A stretch of DNA of 64,000 nucleotides from assembly GCF_023091225.1 (NCBI RefSeq), contig NZ_JAHWXM010000001.1, positions 2,377,913 through 2,441,912 on the forward strand, given 5' to 3'. The notes below the pieces were generated by a model. It saw nothing but the letters and a program-made list of their open reading frames with translations, was not told the DNA's origin and searched no databases. Positions 33,889-41,324 of the stretch are shown here, piece after piece. This stretch comes from Microbacterium galbinum (lineage in GTDB: Bacteria > Actinomycetota > Actinomycetes > Actinomycetales > Microbacteriaceae). Made by a program: the position numbers and the translations under genes. Numbering within the stretch: position 1 is the first letter of the stretch; the number at the start of each line of letters is the position of its first letter.

Positions 33889-34725
33889 ATGAGCAACTTC
33901 GTGAGCCCCGACGAACTGAGCGACCTGCGAGAGCAGGGTGCCCCCGTGCGCGTGATCGACGTGCGCTGGCGGCTCGACCGTCCGGACGGCCACGCGGAGT
34001 ATCTCGAGGGCCACATCCCCGGTGCCGTCTACGTGCCGCTCGACTCCGAGCTCGCGACGCACGGCGAGGCCTCCGAGGGCCGCCACCCGCTGCCGTCGAC
34101 CGAGACCCTGCAGCGGGCGGTGCGCCGATGGGGTGTGCACGACGGCGATCTGGTCGTCGCCTACGACGATGCGAAGGGCCTCGCCGCTGCGCGGGCGTGG
34201 TGGCTGCTGCGCCAGGCGGGCGTCGACGTGCACGTGCTCGAGGGCGGCATCCGCGGATGGATCGCCGCCGGTCACGATGTCGACACGGCCGATGAGTCGC
34301 CCGAGGAGGGCACCGCATTGCTCCGCGAGATCGGCGACGACGCCCTGTCGATCGACGAGGCGGCGGCGTTCCCGGCATCCGGGGTGCTGCTCGACGTGCG
34401 CGCTCCCGAGCGCTACCGCGGTGAGACCGAGCCCCTCGACCCGATCGCCGGGCACATCCCCGGCGCCGTCAACCTGCCCACGATGCTGCACCTCGACGCC
34501 GACGGACGCATCCTCGACGCCGCGACCGTGCGCGCGAACCTGGCCACCGTCGGCATCGCCGAGGGCACCCGCGTCGCGGCGTACTGCGGCTCGGGCGTCA
34601 CCGCCGCGCACACGGCGCTCGTGCTCGACGAGGTCGGCATCGAGGCGAAGGTCTTCCCCGGTTCGTGGAGCCAGTGGTCGAACACGCCGGGGCGTCCGGT
34701 CGCGACGGGCGATCAGCCCGGCTGA
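33889..34725 (+). CDS. thiosulfate/3-mercaptopyruvate sulfurtransferase
   Basis: The 278-residue protein has two rhodanese domains (about 5-130 and 150-270). The second carries the active-site loop AYCGSGVTAAH with C233, and the first lacks the cysteine, as is usual. It transfers sulfane sulfur to thiols or cyanide. CGSGVT is closer to the 3-mercaptopyruvate type (CGSGVTA) than to CRKGVT-type rhodaneses. The stop overlaps the convergent gene by 13 bp. Confidence 0.9.
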   Translation: MSNFVSPDELSDLREQGAPVRVIDVRWRLDRPDGHAEYLEGHIPGAVYVPLDSELATHGEASEGRHPLPSTETLQRAVRRWGVHDGDLVVAYDDAKGLAAARAWWLLRQAGVDVHVLEGGIRGWIAAGHDVDTADESPEEGTALLREIGDDALSIDEAAAFPASGVLLDVRAPERYRGETEPLDPIAGHIPGAVNLPTMLHLDADGRILDAATVRANLATVGIAEGTRVAAYCGSGVTAAHTALVLDEVGIEAKVFPGSWSQWSNTPGRPVATGDQPG

Positions 34726-35651
34726 CCCGACGGATCCGATTCGGGTTCGCGCTCGCCGAAGCCCCAGCGCAGCAGCAGCGCGCCCGGCCCGAACGCGCGG
34801 CGCACCTGGTGGATCGATGTGCCCGACTCCAGCGTCACCGGCGTCGCCGTCTGACTCTGCGGAGTGTCGACCTGCTCCTCGAACCAGTCCGGCAGCGCCT
34901 CGGGATGGAACCTCGTCCACACCAGCAGTTCGCGGCACTGGCGGGCGACGGCGTGCCCGGTCTCGAGCTGCGGCGGGTACCCCGGCGGATACGACACCGA
35001 CCACTCGACCATCGCCGTGTTCGGCGCCGTGAGCGGTGCGTCGAGCTCGAACAGCACGCCGTGCACCTCGCCGTTGGGGTGCGAGTAGCGATTCGCGATG
35101 CGACCCCCGAAGTCGGCGGCGAACTCCGGCGCGGGAGTGGGGATGCCGGGGGTGAGCTCGAGGAACGGGATCGCCGTGATGGTGCCGATCGTCGACTGCA
35201 CGATGCTGCGCGTGCGGCTCTGCACGACGTGCCCCTCGATCCCGACGTCCGTCACCGAGTGCGTCGTCAGCTCGCGCGAGGTGTCGGGGTACTCCGCACC
35301 GAGCGCCGCGAAGGCCTCCTTCACGGCTTCTTCGATGGCGTGCTCGTCGATCGGGAAGAGGTTCGGTCCGAGCGGCCCCGTTCGCGACGACCGCAGCAGC
35401 CCGGTCAGCGCACCGCGGTCGAGGTGCAGGAGCTCCTCGATATCGGCGACCGCGGCCAGCGACTGTGCGCCCTCCGGATGCCGCGCCCCCGAGCGCCAGT
35501 AGCTCAACGTCGCCATCGACACCTGGTTGCCGCGGGCGCGCAGACGCTCCTGCACCCACGACAGCGTCACGCGGCGAGCGTTGATCGCATCCCTGAACGC
35601 GGCGGGGAAGCCGGGCCCGTTCGAGGGCTTCAGAAAATCTTCACTCTCCAT
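34713..35651 (-). CDS. HTH protein with unknown C-terminal domain
   Basis: The 312-residue protein has an N-terminal helix-turn-helix (about 15-80; LSWVQERLRARGNQVSMATLSYWRSGARHPEG) and a C-terminal region of about 200 residues that I do not recognise, with several aromatic beta-like strands. This HTH-plus-large-domain layout recurs in actinobacteria. The ATG at 35651 is 6 nt after GGAGGGGG, and the GTG one codon earlier is less likely. It is probably a transcription regulator whose targets are not evident. Confidence 0.7.
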   Translation of the reverse strand: MESEDFLKPSNGPGFPAAFRDAINARRVTLSWVQERLRARGNQVSMATLSYWRSGARHPEGAQSLAAVADIEELLHLDRGALTGLLRSSRTGPLGPNLFPIDEHAIEEAVKEAFAALGAEYPDTSRELTTHSVTDVGIEGHVVQSRTRSIVQSTIGTITAIPFLELTPGIPTPAPEFAADFGGRIANRYSHPNGEVHGVLFELDAPLTAPNTAMVEWSVSYPPGYPPQLETGHAVARQCRELLVWTRFHPEALPDWFEEQVDTPQSQTATPVTLESGTSIHQVRRAFGPGALLLRWGFGEREPESDPSGQPG

Positions 35652-35830
35652 CACAGACCCCCTCCGGTATGTGAAGAACTGCTGTTTAGAGTGAGCTTAC
35701 GACCGCACGAGGCCACCCCTGGGGACCTGGGTGACGAAGTGGGGTCGACGTGATCGTCTCGACGCAGGCAGGGTGCCCGACCTTGCGGAGGATGATCGGG
35801 CGCAGCGATGCCCCCGTGCTGCGTACTCGT

Positions 35831-35869
35831 GGGGCCCGATGATCGATCTGGGGAGATCCATCGGGCCCC
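35831..35869. repeat. strong hairpin in the 35652-35944 intergenic region
   Basis: GGGGCCCGATG (35831-35841) and CATCGGGCCCC (35859-35869) are perfect complements, with an inner GATC/GATC pair in the loop. It lies between divergent genes, so it cannot terminate either. It may be an operator or a repeat. The rest of this 293-bp gap holds the TAGACT promoter at 35907 and nothing else recognised. Confidence 0.6.
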
Positions 35870-35906
35870 GCGAACAGCCCCGTCCTTCCGCCCCGGCGCC
35901 CCCGCG

Positions 35907-35912
35907 TAGACT
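35907..35912 (+). promoter_or_regulatory. -10 element upstream of the 35945 gene
   Basis: TAGACT, followed by GGAGGA at 35928 and the ATG at 35945. This one is an ordinary leadered transcript. Confidence 0.45.
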
Positions 35913-35944
35913 GGGAGCACAACCCCGGAGGACTCTGGATCTTC

Positions 35945-36580
35945 ATGTCTGCCCCTTCCCGCACCTTCACCGTGCGCAACGTGCAACTGCTGCGCGCGCT
36001 GTTCGCCGCCGTCGCCGCCCTCATGATCACGTTCTCGTCCGATCACTCCGCGGCGGTGGGTCTCTCGGTCTTCAGCGGCTTCGCGATCGCGACGGCCCTC
36101 GTGATGCTGCTGTCGGTGTGGTTGGTGTTCCCCGCGGGATCGCGGTGGCCCGCCGTCGTGATCGGCCTGCTCAGCGTTGCGGCCGGCATGGCGACCGGCA
36201 TCCCCGTGTGGCGCACGAATGACGTCTTCTTCATCGTCGTCGGCGCCTGGGCGCTCGCGACGGGTCTGACCGAACTGCTCGCCGGCATCCGCGCTCGCCG
36301 TATCGGCACGGACCCGACGGCTCGTGACTCCATCATCATCGGGTCGTTCGGCATCCTGCTCGCCGTGCTGCTCTGGGTGATACCCGCCGGCTTCACCCAC
36401 GACTACACGATCAAGGAAGCGGGCACCTTCGAGCTGACCGGCATCATCCTCGGGGTCGGGATGCTCGGCGGCTACGCCGCGCTCGTCGCCGTCTTCCTCG
36501 GCATCGCCGGACTCACGCCCCAGAAGGCGGATGCCGTCGCCCCGGCATCCGTTCCCGCCGAGAGCGGAGACGCCCGATGA
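35945..36580 (+). CDS. HdeD/DUF308-like membrane protein
   Basis: The 211-residue protein has about six membrane helices arranged in pairs, in the style of DUF308/HdeD proteins (VGLSVFSGFAIATALVMLLSVWLVFP; GAWALATGLTELLAGIRARR; GSFGILLAVLLWVIP). A short polar tail follows. HdeD is acid-stress related in enterobacteria, but that role is not established here. The stop overlaps the next start (ATGA). Confidence 0.65.
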   Translation: MSAPSRTFTVRNVQLLRALFAAVAALMITFSSDHSAAVGLSVFSGFAIATALVMLLSVWLVFPAGSRWPAVVIGLLSVAAGMATGIPVWRTNDVFFIVVGAWALATGLTELLAGIRARRIGTDPTARDSIIIGSFGILLAVLLWVIPAGFTHDYTIKEAGTFELTGIILGVGMLGGYAALVAVFLGIAGLTPQKADAVAPASVPAESGDAR

Positions 36581-36930
36581 GCGAAGAGAAGCCCACCCGC
36601 CGCGACATCCTGCGGCCGCTGCACCTGCTGGGCATCGCCCTCGCGTGCGGTGTGTTCGCGATGATCGTGACGCTCGTCTCGACCGGTGCCTTCACGGCCC
36701 GCGTGAACACCGCGATCGCGAACGGCAGCTACGAAGGCCTCACCCCGGTGATGCTGGGACTGGTCGTCGGCGGCGGTGCGTTCATCGTGACGCTGCTCAT
36801 GCTGGCGATGCTGATCCTGGCCGTCGACCCGGCCGACGTCACGAAGACGGTCGACCGTCCTGTGCTCTACGACCCCGAGTCCGACGACGGCACTGCCGCG
36901 GGCGACGCCCGCACCGACCGCACGGAATAG
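36577..36930 (+). CDS. two-helix membrane protein
   Basis: The 117-residue protein has two transmembrane helices (about 15-35 and 58-82), a charged N-terminus MSEEKPTRRDILRP and an acidic tail rich in Asp. It is translationally coupled to the DUF308-like gene, so the two probably work together in the membrane. I do not recognise the family. Confidence 0.7.
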   Translation: MSEEKPTRRDILRPLHLLGIALACGVFAMIVTLVSTGAFTARVNTAIANGSYEGLTPVMLGLVVGGGAFIVTLLMLAMLILAVDPADVTKTVDRPVLYDPESDDGTAAGDARTDRTE

Positions 36931-36954
36931 TCCTGCCGGCGGCGTGCCCGCCTG

Positions 36955-37062
36955 GCGCGTGTCATAAATCAGGAAAACCGTGGCCGCCGAGTGGGGTGAC
37001 CCGCGGAATCCCGCGGACCCGCCGATCGCAGTCGACCGATCTTCCTGAATTAGTGCACGCGC
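36955..37062. repeat. 108-bp imperfect palindromic element
   Basis: The ends match as inverted repeats, 17 of 21 positions: GCGCGTGTCATAAATCAGGAA at the left and its partner TTCCTGA...CACGCGC at the right. The centre has CCGCGG twice. The interior is GC-rich, and the ends hold the AT-rich TAAATCAGG. It looks like a small non-coding repeat. No reading frame of interest was seen. Confidence 0.6.
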
Positions 37063-37075
37063 GTGCCCGAGCCGA

Positions 37076-37122
37076 ACGCAGAAACGCACCCCGCCCGATG
37101 GGCATGGGGTGCGTTTCTGCGT
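37076..37122. terminator. bidirectional terminator-like hairpin before purB
   Basis: The 17-nt arms 37076-37092 and 37106-37122 are perfect complements (core GCAGAAACGCACCCC) with a 13-nt loop. It separates the plus-strand pair ending at 36930 from purB ending at 37135, so it can stop transcripts from both sides. No U-tract is present. Confidence 0.75.
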
Positions 37123-37134
37123 GGCGGAGAGGCG

Positions 37135-38517
37135 TCAGCGCGCGAGGCGCTCGGCGATTCCCGTGTACGTGGCGGGGGTCAGCGCGAGCAGGCGCTGCTT
37201 GGCCGCGTCGCCGATCTCGAGGCCCTGCACGAACTCGGCGAGCTCGGCGCCACCGACGCGGTGTCCGCGGGTGAGCTCCTTGAGCAGGGCGTACGGGTCG
37301 GTGATGCTCGAGCGACCGGCGACGACCTCGGCGCGGATGACCGTCTGGATCGCCTCGGCGAGCACCTCCCAGTTCACGTCGAGGTCGGCGAGCAGCACGT
37401 CGCGCGACAGCGAGATCTCATTGAGCCCGCGGCGCAGGTTGTCGAGCGCGAGCAGCGAGTGCCCGAACGCGACGCCGATGTTGCGCTGCGTGGTGGAGTC
37501 GGTCAGGTCACGCTGCAGGCGGCTCGTGACGAGCGTCTGCGAGAGCGACCCGAGCAGCGCGGCCGAGAGCTCGAGGTTCGCCTCGGCGTTCTCGAAGCGG
37601 ATCGGGTTGATCTTGTGCGGCATGGTCGACGACCCGGTCGCACCGGCGACGGGGATCTGCGCGAAGTAGCCGAGCGAGATGTACGTCCAGATGTCGGTGG
37701 CGAGGTTGTGCAGGATGCCGCCGGCGTGACGCACGCGGTCGTAGAGCTCGACCTGCCAGTCGTGCGACTCGATCTGAGTGGTGAGCACGTTGAAGCCGAG
37801 ACCGAGGCCCTCGACGTACTCGCGGGCGATGGTCGGCCAGTCGGCGTCGGGGTCGGCCGACAGGTGCGCCGACCACGTGCCGGTCGCGCCCGAGAACTTC
37901 GCCAGGTAGTCGGATGCCGCGATCTGGCCGCGCACGCGCTCGAGACGCCACGCGAACACGGCGATCTCCTTGCCCATGGTCGACGGGGTCGCGGGCTGGC
38001 CGTGGGTGCGCGAGAGCATCGCGGCGTCGGCGTGCTCGACCGCGAGTTCGCGGAGCTTGGCGATGACGGAGTCGAGGGCGGGGAGCCAGACGCTCTCGAC
38101 CGCGCGCTTGACGGTGAGCGCGTACGAGACCGAGTTGATGTCCTCGCTCGTGCAGGCGAAGTGCGTCAGCTCGGCGATGGCGTCGAGGCCGAGCGTCGAG
38201 AGGCGGTCGCGCACGAGGTACTCGATGGCCTTGACGTCGTGGCGGGTGACCGCCTCTTTCTCGGCGAGCCAGTCGATCTCGGCCTGGCCGAAGTCGCGGT
38301 AGAGGGCGCGGAGGCGGTCCTTGTCGGCATCCGACAGGGGGGACGTCTCGAACAGCGAGCGGTCGGTGAGGGCGATGAGCCACTCGACCTCGACCTCGAC
38401 GCGGGCCCGGTTGAGGCCGGCCTCCGAGAGGAAGTCGGCGAGTCCGGTGACGGCGCCGCGGTAGCGACCGTCGAGGGGGCTCAGGGGCTGCGGCGGAAGC
38501 GAAGGCTGGAAAGTCAG
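37135..38517 (-). CDS. purB: adenylosuccinate lyase (apparent CTG start)
   Basis: PurB acts twice in purine synthesis, forming AICAR and AMP with release of fumarate. The 460-residue protein has LSPLDGRYRGAV at the N-terminus, TSEDINSVSYAL, and the signature SSTMPHKINPIRFENAEANL. Between the frame's upstream limit and residue 102 there is no in-frame ATG, GTG or TTG, although the expected N-terminal sequence is fully present. AGGAGG followed by 6 nt leads to CTG at 38515-38517 in the correct frame, so CTG is the best start. Length and N-terminus then match the family. Confidence 0.88.
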   Translation of the reverse strand: MTFQPSLPPQPLSPLDGRYRGAVTGLADFLSEAGLNRARVEVEVEWLIALTDRSLFETSPLSDADKDRLRALYRDFGQAEIDWLAEKEAVTRHDVKAIEYLVRDRLSTLGLDAIAELTHFACTSEDINSVSYALTVKRAVESVWLPALDSVIAKLRELAVEHADAAMLSRTHGQPATPSTMGKEIAVFAWRLERVRGQIAASDYLAKFSGATGTWSAHLSADPDADWPTIAREYVEGLGLGFNVLTTQIESHDWQVELYDRVRHAGGILHNLATDIWTYISLGYFAQIPVAGATGSSTMPHKINPIRFENAEANLELSAALLGSLSQTLVTSRLQRDLTDSTTQRNIGVAFGHSLLALDNLRRGLNEISLSRDVLLADLDVNWEVLAEAIQTVIRAEVVAGRSSITDPYALLKELTRGHRVGGAELAEFVQGLEIGDAAKQRLLALTPATYTGIAERLAR

Positions 38518-38540
38518 GGGAATCCTCCTGATCGGGCCCG

Positions 38541-39053
38541 TCAGATGCGGGGCGTGCGGGGCTGGCGCAGGGCGGGTTCGAGCTGACGGAACAGCCCGCG
38601 AGTCGCCGTCTCGATCATACCGAGCACCGAATCGAACATCTCGGGGCCGGCGTAGTAGGGGTCGGGCACATCATGGGTCGAGGCGTCGGGGTCGAAGCCG
38701 AGGAGGAGGGTGACCTTGCCCTCCTGGTCCTCGTCGCGCGCCCACTCGCGCAGGATGCGCTCGTGCGTGCGGTCGAGGGCCACGATGAGGTCGTTCTCGA
38801 GGAAGGATGCCGCGGTGAACTGCTTTGCGCGGTGCTGCGATCCGTCGTACCCGCGGCGGGCGAGCGAGTCGATCGTGCGGTGGTCGGCGCGCTCGCCGAG
38901 GTGCCAGTCGCCCGTGCCCGCGCTGCGCGAGACGATGCGCGAGCCCAGCCCCTGATGCTCGGCGAGGTCGCGGAAGACGACCTCGGCCATCGGGGATCGG
39001 CAGATGTTCCCCGTGCACACGAAGATCACGCGAAAGGGATCCGGGGATGTCAC
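38541..39053 (-). CDS. low-molecular-weight protein tyrosine phosphatase
   Basis: The 170-residue protein has the P-loop VCTGNICRSP with C13 and R19 and the general-acid motif DVPDPYY near residue 130. It removes phosphate from tyrosine residues. The GTG at 39053 lies 6 nt after CAGAAT and starts the conserved sequence. The frame upstream to 39155 is not coding-like. It is 23 bp before purB on the same strand, so the two may be co-transcribed. Confidence 0.88.
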   Translation of the reverse strand: MTSPDPFRVIFVCTGNICRSPMAEVVFRDLAEHQGLGSRIVSRSAGTGDWHLGERADHRTIDSLARRGYDGSQHRAKQFTAASFLENDLIVALDRTHERILREWARDEDQEGKVTLLLGFDPDASTHDVPDPYYAGPEMFDSVLGMIETATRGLFRQLEPALRQPRTPRI

Positions 39054-39059
39054 AGAACC

Positions 39060-39065
39060 ATTCTG
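39060..39065 (-). promoter_or_regulatory. -10 element of a probable leaderless promoter
   Basis: CAGAAT on the minus strand, with 6 nt between it and the GTG at 39053. Confidence 0.4.
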
Positions 39066-39193
39066 CCGCTCCCGGGCCGTCGTGCACAGTTCGGGGTCGG
39101 ACTCATCCTGCACAGCTCGCGATCGAGCGATGCTCTGCACCGCTCGTGCGCCCACGGTGATCGCCGAGTCGTCGCGCGGCGCAGGCTGTGGGC

Positions 39194-39466
39194 ATGTACT
39201 CCTCGATCGCCCTCCCGACCACCGATGAGTGGACCCCGTACGACCTGTCGATGTGGCAGCAGGCCGGGGCTCAGCTCCGCGTCGCCCTCGACTTCACGCA
39301 GACCGCAGCGGCGACGCTCGATCCGCTCGTCGACGAGACCGAATGGTCGTCCGACGGGCTGCGGTCGCTGCACGAGACGATGGCCGAGCAGCGCGGACTC
39401 GTCGCCCTCGAGGTGATGATCCTGGAGTCGACCGAGGCGGAGCAGCGAGCGGTGGGACTCGGATGA
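39194..39466 (+). CDS. WXG100-like small helical protein
   Basis: The 90-residue protein is predicted almost entirely helical, with a central turn at DETEWSSDGLRSL. This W-x-x-x-G turn between two helices is the general build of WXG100/ESX proteins. It overlaps the next gene by ATGA, so it is probably a partner or chaperone of the lipase-like product. No type VII secretion apparatus is in the window. A GTG at 39188 is an alternative start. Confidence 0.6.
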   Translation: MYSSIALPTTDEWTPYDLSMWQQAGAQLRVALDFTQTAAATLDPLVDETEWSSDGLRSLHETMAEQRGLVALEVMILESTEAEQRAVGLG

Positions 39467-40827
39467 GCGACGACCTCGACATCCGTTACGGCGGCGCGAT
39501 CTCGGTCGACACCGAGGTGCTGCGCGACATCGGCACGCGGTTGGCCGCGGCGGCGGGGTCACTCGCGCAGGGTGCGGCCGCTGCGGGTAACGCCTATGCG
39601 CTGCTCATGGGATCGGCCGCCTGCCGTTCGTGGAGCGGCTTCGATGCGCTCGGACGCAGTCGCACCCGACTCGACGAGCTGCGGCTTACGGCCGAGACGA
39701 CGGCGTCCTCGACGCTGCTCATGGCGGATGCGTACGAGGTGGTCGAGCTGCGCGCGCAGGCGGAGGCGCTCGCCGCGAGCGATGCCGCTGCGGCGGCTGC
39801 CTTGAACGCACGGGCCGACGAGATCCTGGATGCCGATCCCCGGGTCCAGGGCCTCGTCACTGCCCTCGTTCTGGACTGGGGCACGCACCGGTTCGACGGA
39901 CTCGATGCGCAGGTCGGGTTCGGTACGTCGTTCGGTGGACTCTTCGGCGGGATCGGTATGGCGGCGGCCTTGCTCGGCAAGGGGGTGATCCCGAAGGGGA
40001 CGACGCTGCAGGGCAGGGCGGATGCCGTGCGCGTCACCCCGGTCGCGACGACGACCCCGAAAGCACCGCCGACGTCGCTGCCGGAGGCCCTCCAGCGGTT
40101 CCCGAACTCCGGGGGAGCGCAGGTGCGGGTGGAGAAGTACACGATGCCCGATGGGACGAACCGCTTCGTCGCGTATGTGAAGGGCACCCAGTCGCTCCTC
40201 AGCGGGGGGAAGGAGCCGTGGGACATGAAGTCCAACGTCGAGCTCTACTCGAAACAGAAGTCGGCCTCCTACCAAGCGACGCTCGACGCATTGAAGGCAT
40301 CGGGCGCGAAACCGGGTGACCGGGTCGATGTCGTCGGGCACTCGCAGGGAGGGGCGATCGCCTCGCATCTCGCGATGGACGACGTCTACGACGTCGGTGT
40401 GGAGATCACCGCGGGAAGCCCGGTCGAGCCGACGCTCGACGACGACCAGACGCTCGTGCAGTTGCGGCACACCGACGATGTCGTGTCTTCCCTGGCCGGC
40501 GGCGGATCCCCCGGCGGGACCGGTTCTCCCGACAGCTTCACCGCGGAGCGCGTCGGCGATCCGGTCGAGGGTCTGCAGGATCTCACGCTCGAACCGCACA
40601 TGCTCGATACCTACGTCGAGACCGCCGAGATGGTCGAGGAGTCGGGTGACCCGCGGGTCGACGGGCTCGACGGCCTGTGGAACGAACTCGGTCAGGCGGC
40701 CTCGGTCACGTCGACCGACTATCGGGCCGAGCGCGTGCTGCCCGAGGACGTGGTGGCACCGGGCGGGTCGCCCGCACCGGCACCGGTCATCGGAGACGAG
40801 TGGTGGCGACGGAAGGACGTGCTGTGA
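39463..40827 (+). CDS. WXG-like N-terminal domain fused to an alpha/beta hydrolase
   Basis: The 454-residue protein has an Ala-rich helical N-terminus (about 15-125) with a WSGFDALGRSR turn (W57). A Gly-rich segment (about 150-172) follows, then an alpha/beta hydrolase domain with the lipase elbow DVVGHSQGGAIASH (S294) and a candidate histidine in TLEPHMLDTY. The layout of ESX-like helices plus a catalytic C-terminus is seen in type VII secretion effectors, including lipase toxins. Secretion and toxicity are inferences. Confidence 0.65.
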   Translation: MSDDLDIRYGGAISVDTEVLRDIGTRLAAAAGSLAQGAAAAGNAYALLMGSAACRSWSGFDALGRSRTRLDELRLTAETTASSTLLMADAYEVVELRAQAEALAASDAAAAAALNARADEILDADPRVQGLVTALVLDWGTHRFDGLDAQVGFGTSFGGLFGGIGMAAALLGKGVIPKGTTLQGRADAVRVTPVATTTPKAPPTSLPEALQRFPNSGGAQVRVEKYTMPDGTNRFVAYVKGTQSLLSGGKEPWDMKSNVELYSKQKSASYQATLDALKASGAKPGDRVDVVGHSQGGAIASHLAMDDVYDVGVEITAGSPVEPTLDDDQTLVQLRHTDDVVSSLAGGGSPGGTGSPDSFTAERVGDPVEGLQDLTLEPHMLDTYVETAEMVEESGDPRVDGLDGLWNELGQAASVTSTDYRAERVLPEDVVAPGGSPAPAPVIGDEWWRRKDVL

Positions 40828-40829
40828 CC

Positions 40830-41237
40830 TCAGTCGCGGCGGCGCTGCTTCTTCGCCTGCGGGCGCAGGATGAAGCCGAAGATGCCGTTGATGATCGAGA
40901 TGATCAGCGCGGCGACGACGCCCCACCAGAAGTGGCCGACCGTGAGCCCCCAGCCGAAGCCGCTCGTGATCCAGGCGGTCAGCCACAGCAGGAAGCCGTT
41001 GATGACGAACCCGATGAGCCCGAGGGTGAGGATGTACAGCGGGAACGCGACGATCTTCACGACGGTGCCGATGATCGTGTTCACGAGCGCGAAGATCGCG
41101 GCGACCGCGAGCAGCGTGAGCACGAGCTGCAGCGTCTCGCCCGGAGGGAACGCGATGATGCTCACCTGCAGCGCGGGGATCAGCGTCACGACCCACAGGG
41201 CGAACGCGTTGACGACGACTCGGATGATGAAGCGCAT
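40830..41237 (-). CDS. phage-holin superfamily IV-like membrane protein
   Basis: The 135-residue protein has four membrane helices: FIIRVVVNAFALWVVTLIPAL, LQLVLTLLAVAAIFALVNTII, VAFPLYILTLGLIGFVINGFLLWL and VVAALIISIINGIFGFIL. This is the pattern of Phage_holin_4_2/YvlD-type proteins, which are common chromosomal proteins. It ends in KKQRRRD. A lytic role is not implied. The longer frame to 42347 is the antisense of hisC. Confidence 0.82.
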   Translation of the reverse strand: MRFIIRVVVNAFALWVVTLIPALQVSIIAFPPGETLQLVLTLLAVAAIFALVNTIIGTVVKIVAFPLYILTLGLIGFVINGFLLWLTAWITSGFGWGLTVGHFWWGVVAALIISIINGIFGFILRPQAKKQRRRD

Positions 41238-41311
41238 GGTCCGCCCAGTCTTCCACGCGGGAGTGGTGATTGTCAGGAGGACTCGTCCGCTGCGCTTCCC
41301 TCGAGCACTCG

Positions 41312-41317
41312 TAGACT
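41312..41317 (+). promoter_or_regulatory. -10 element of a probable leaderless promoter
   Basis: TAGACT, with 7 nt between it and the GTG at 41325. Confidence 0.55.
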
Positions 41318-41324
41318 CGTCCTC

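Noticed and set aside
32860..35559. 899-codon open frame on the minus strand
   Set aside because: Only its last 313 codons match a protein (EamA). The rest is antisense to the sulfurtransferase and overlaps the HTH gene in another frame.
38214..38517. GTG at 38214 as the purB start
   Set aside because: It would remove about 100 conserved N-terminal residues that are present in the same frame upstream.
40830..41237. Prophage lysis gene
   Set aside because: Holin superfamily IV-like proteins are common chromosomal genes in actinobacteria, and no phage genes are nearby.
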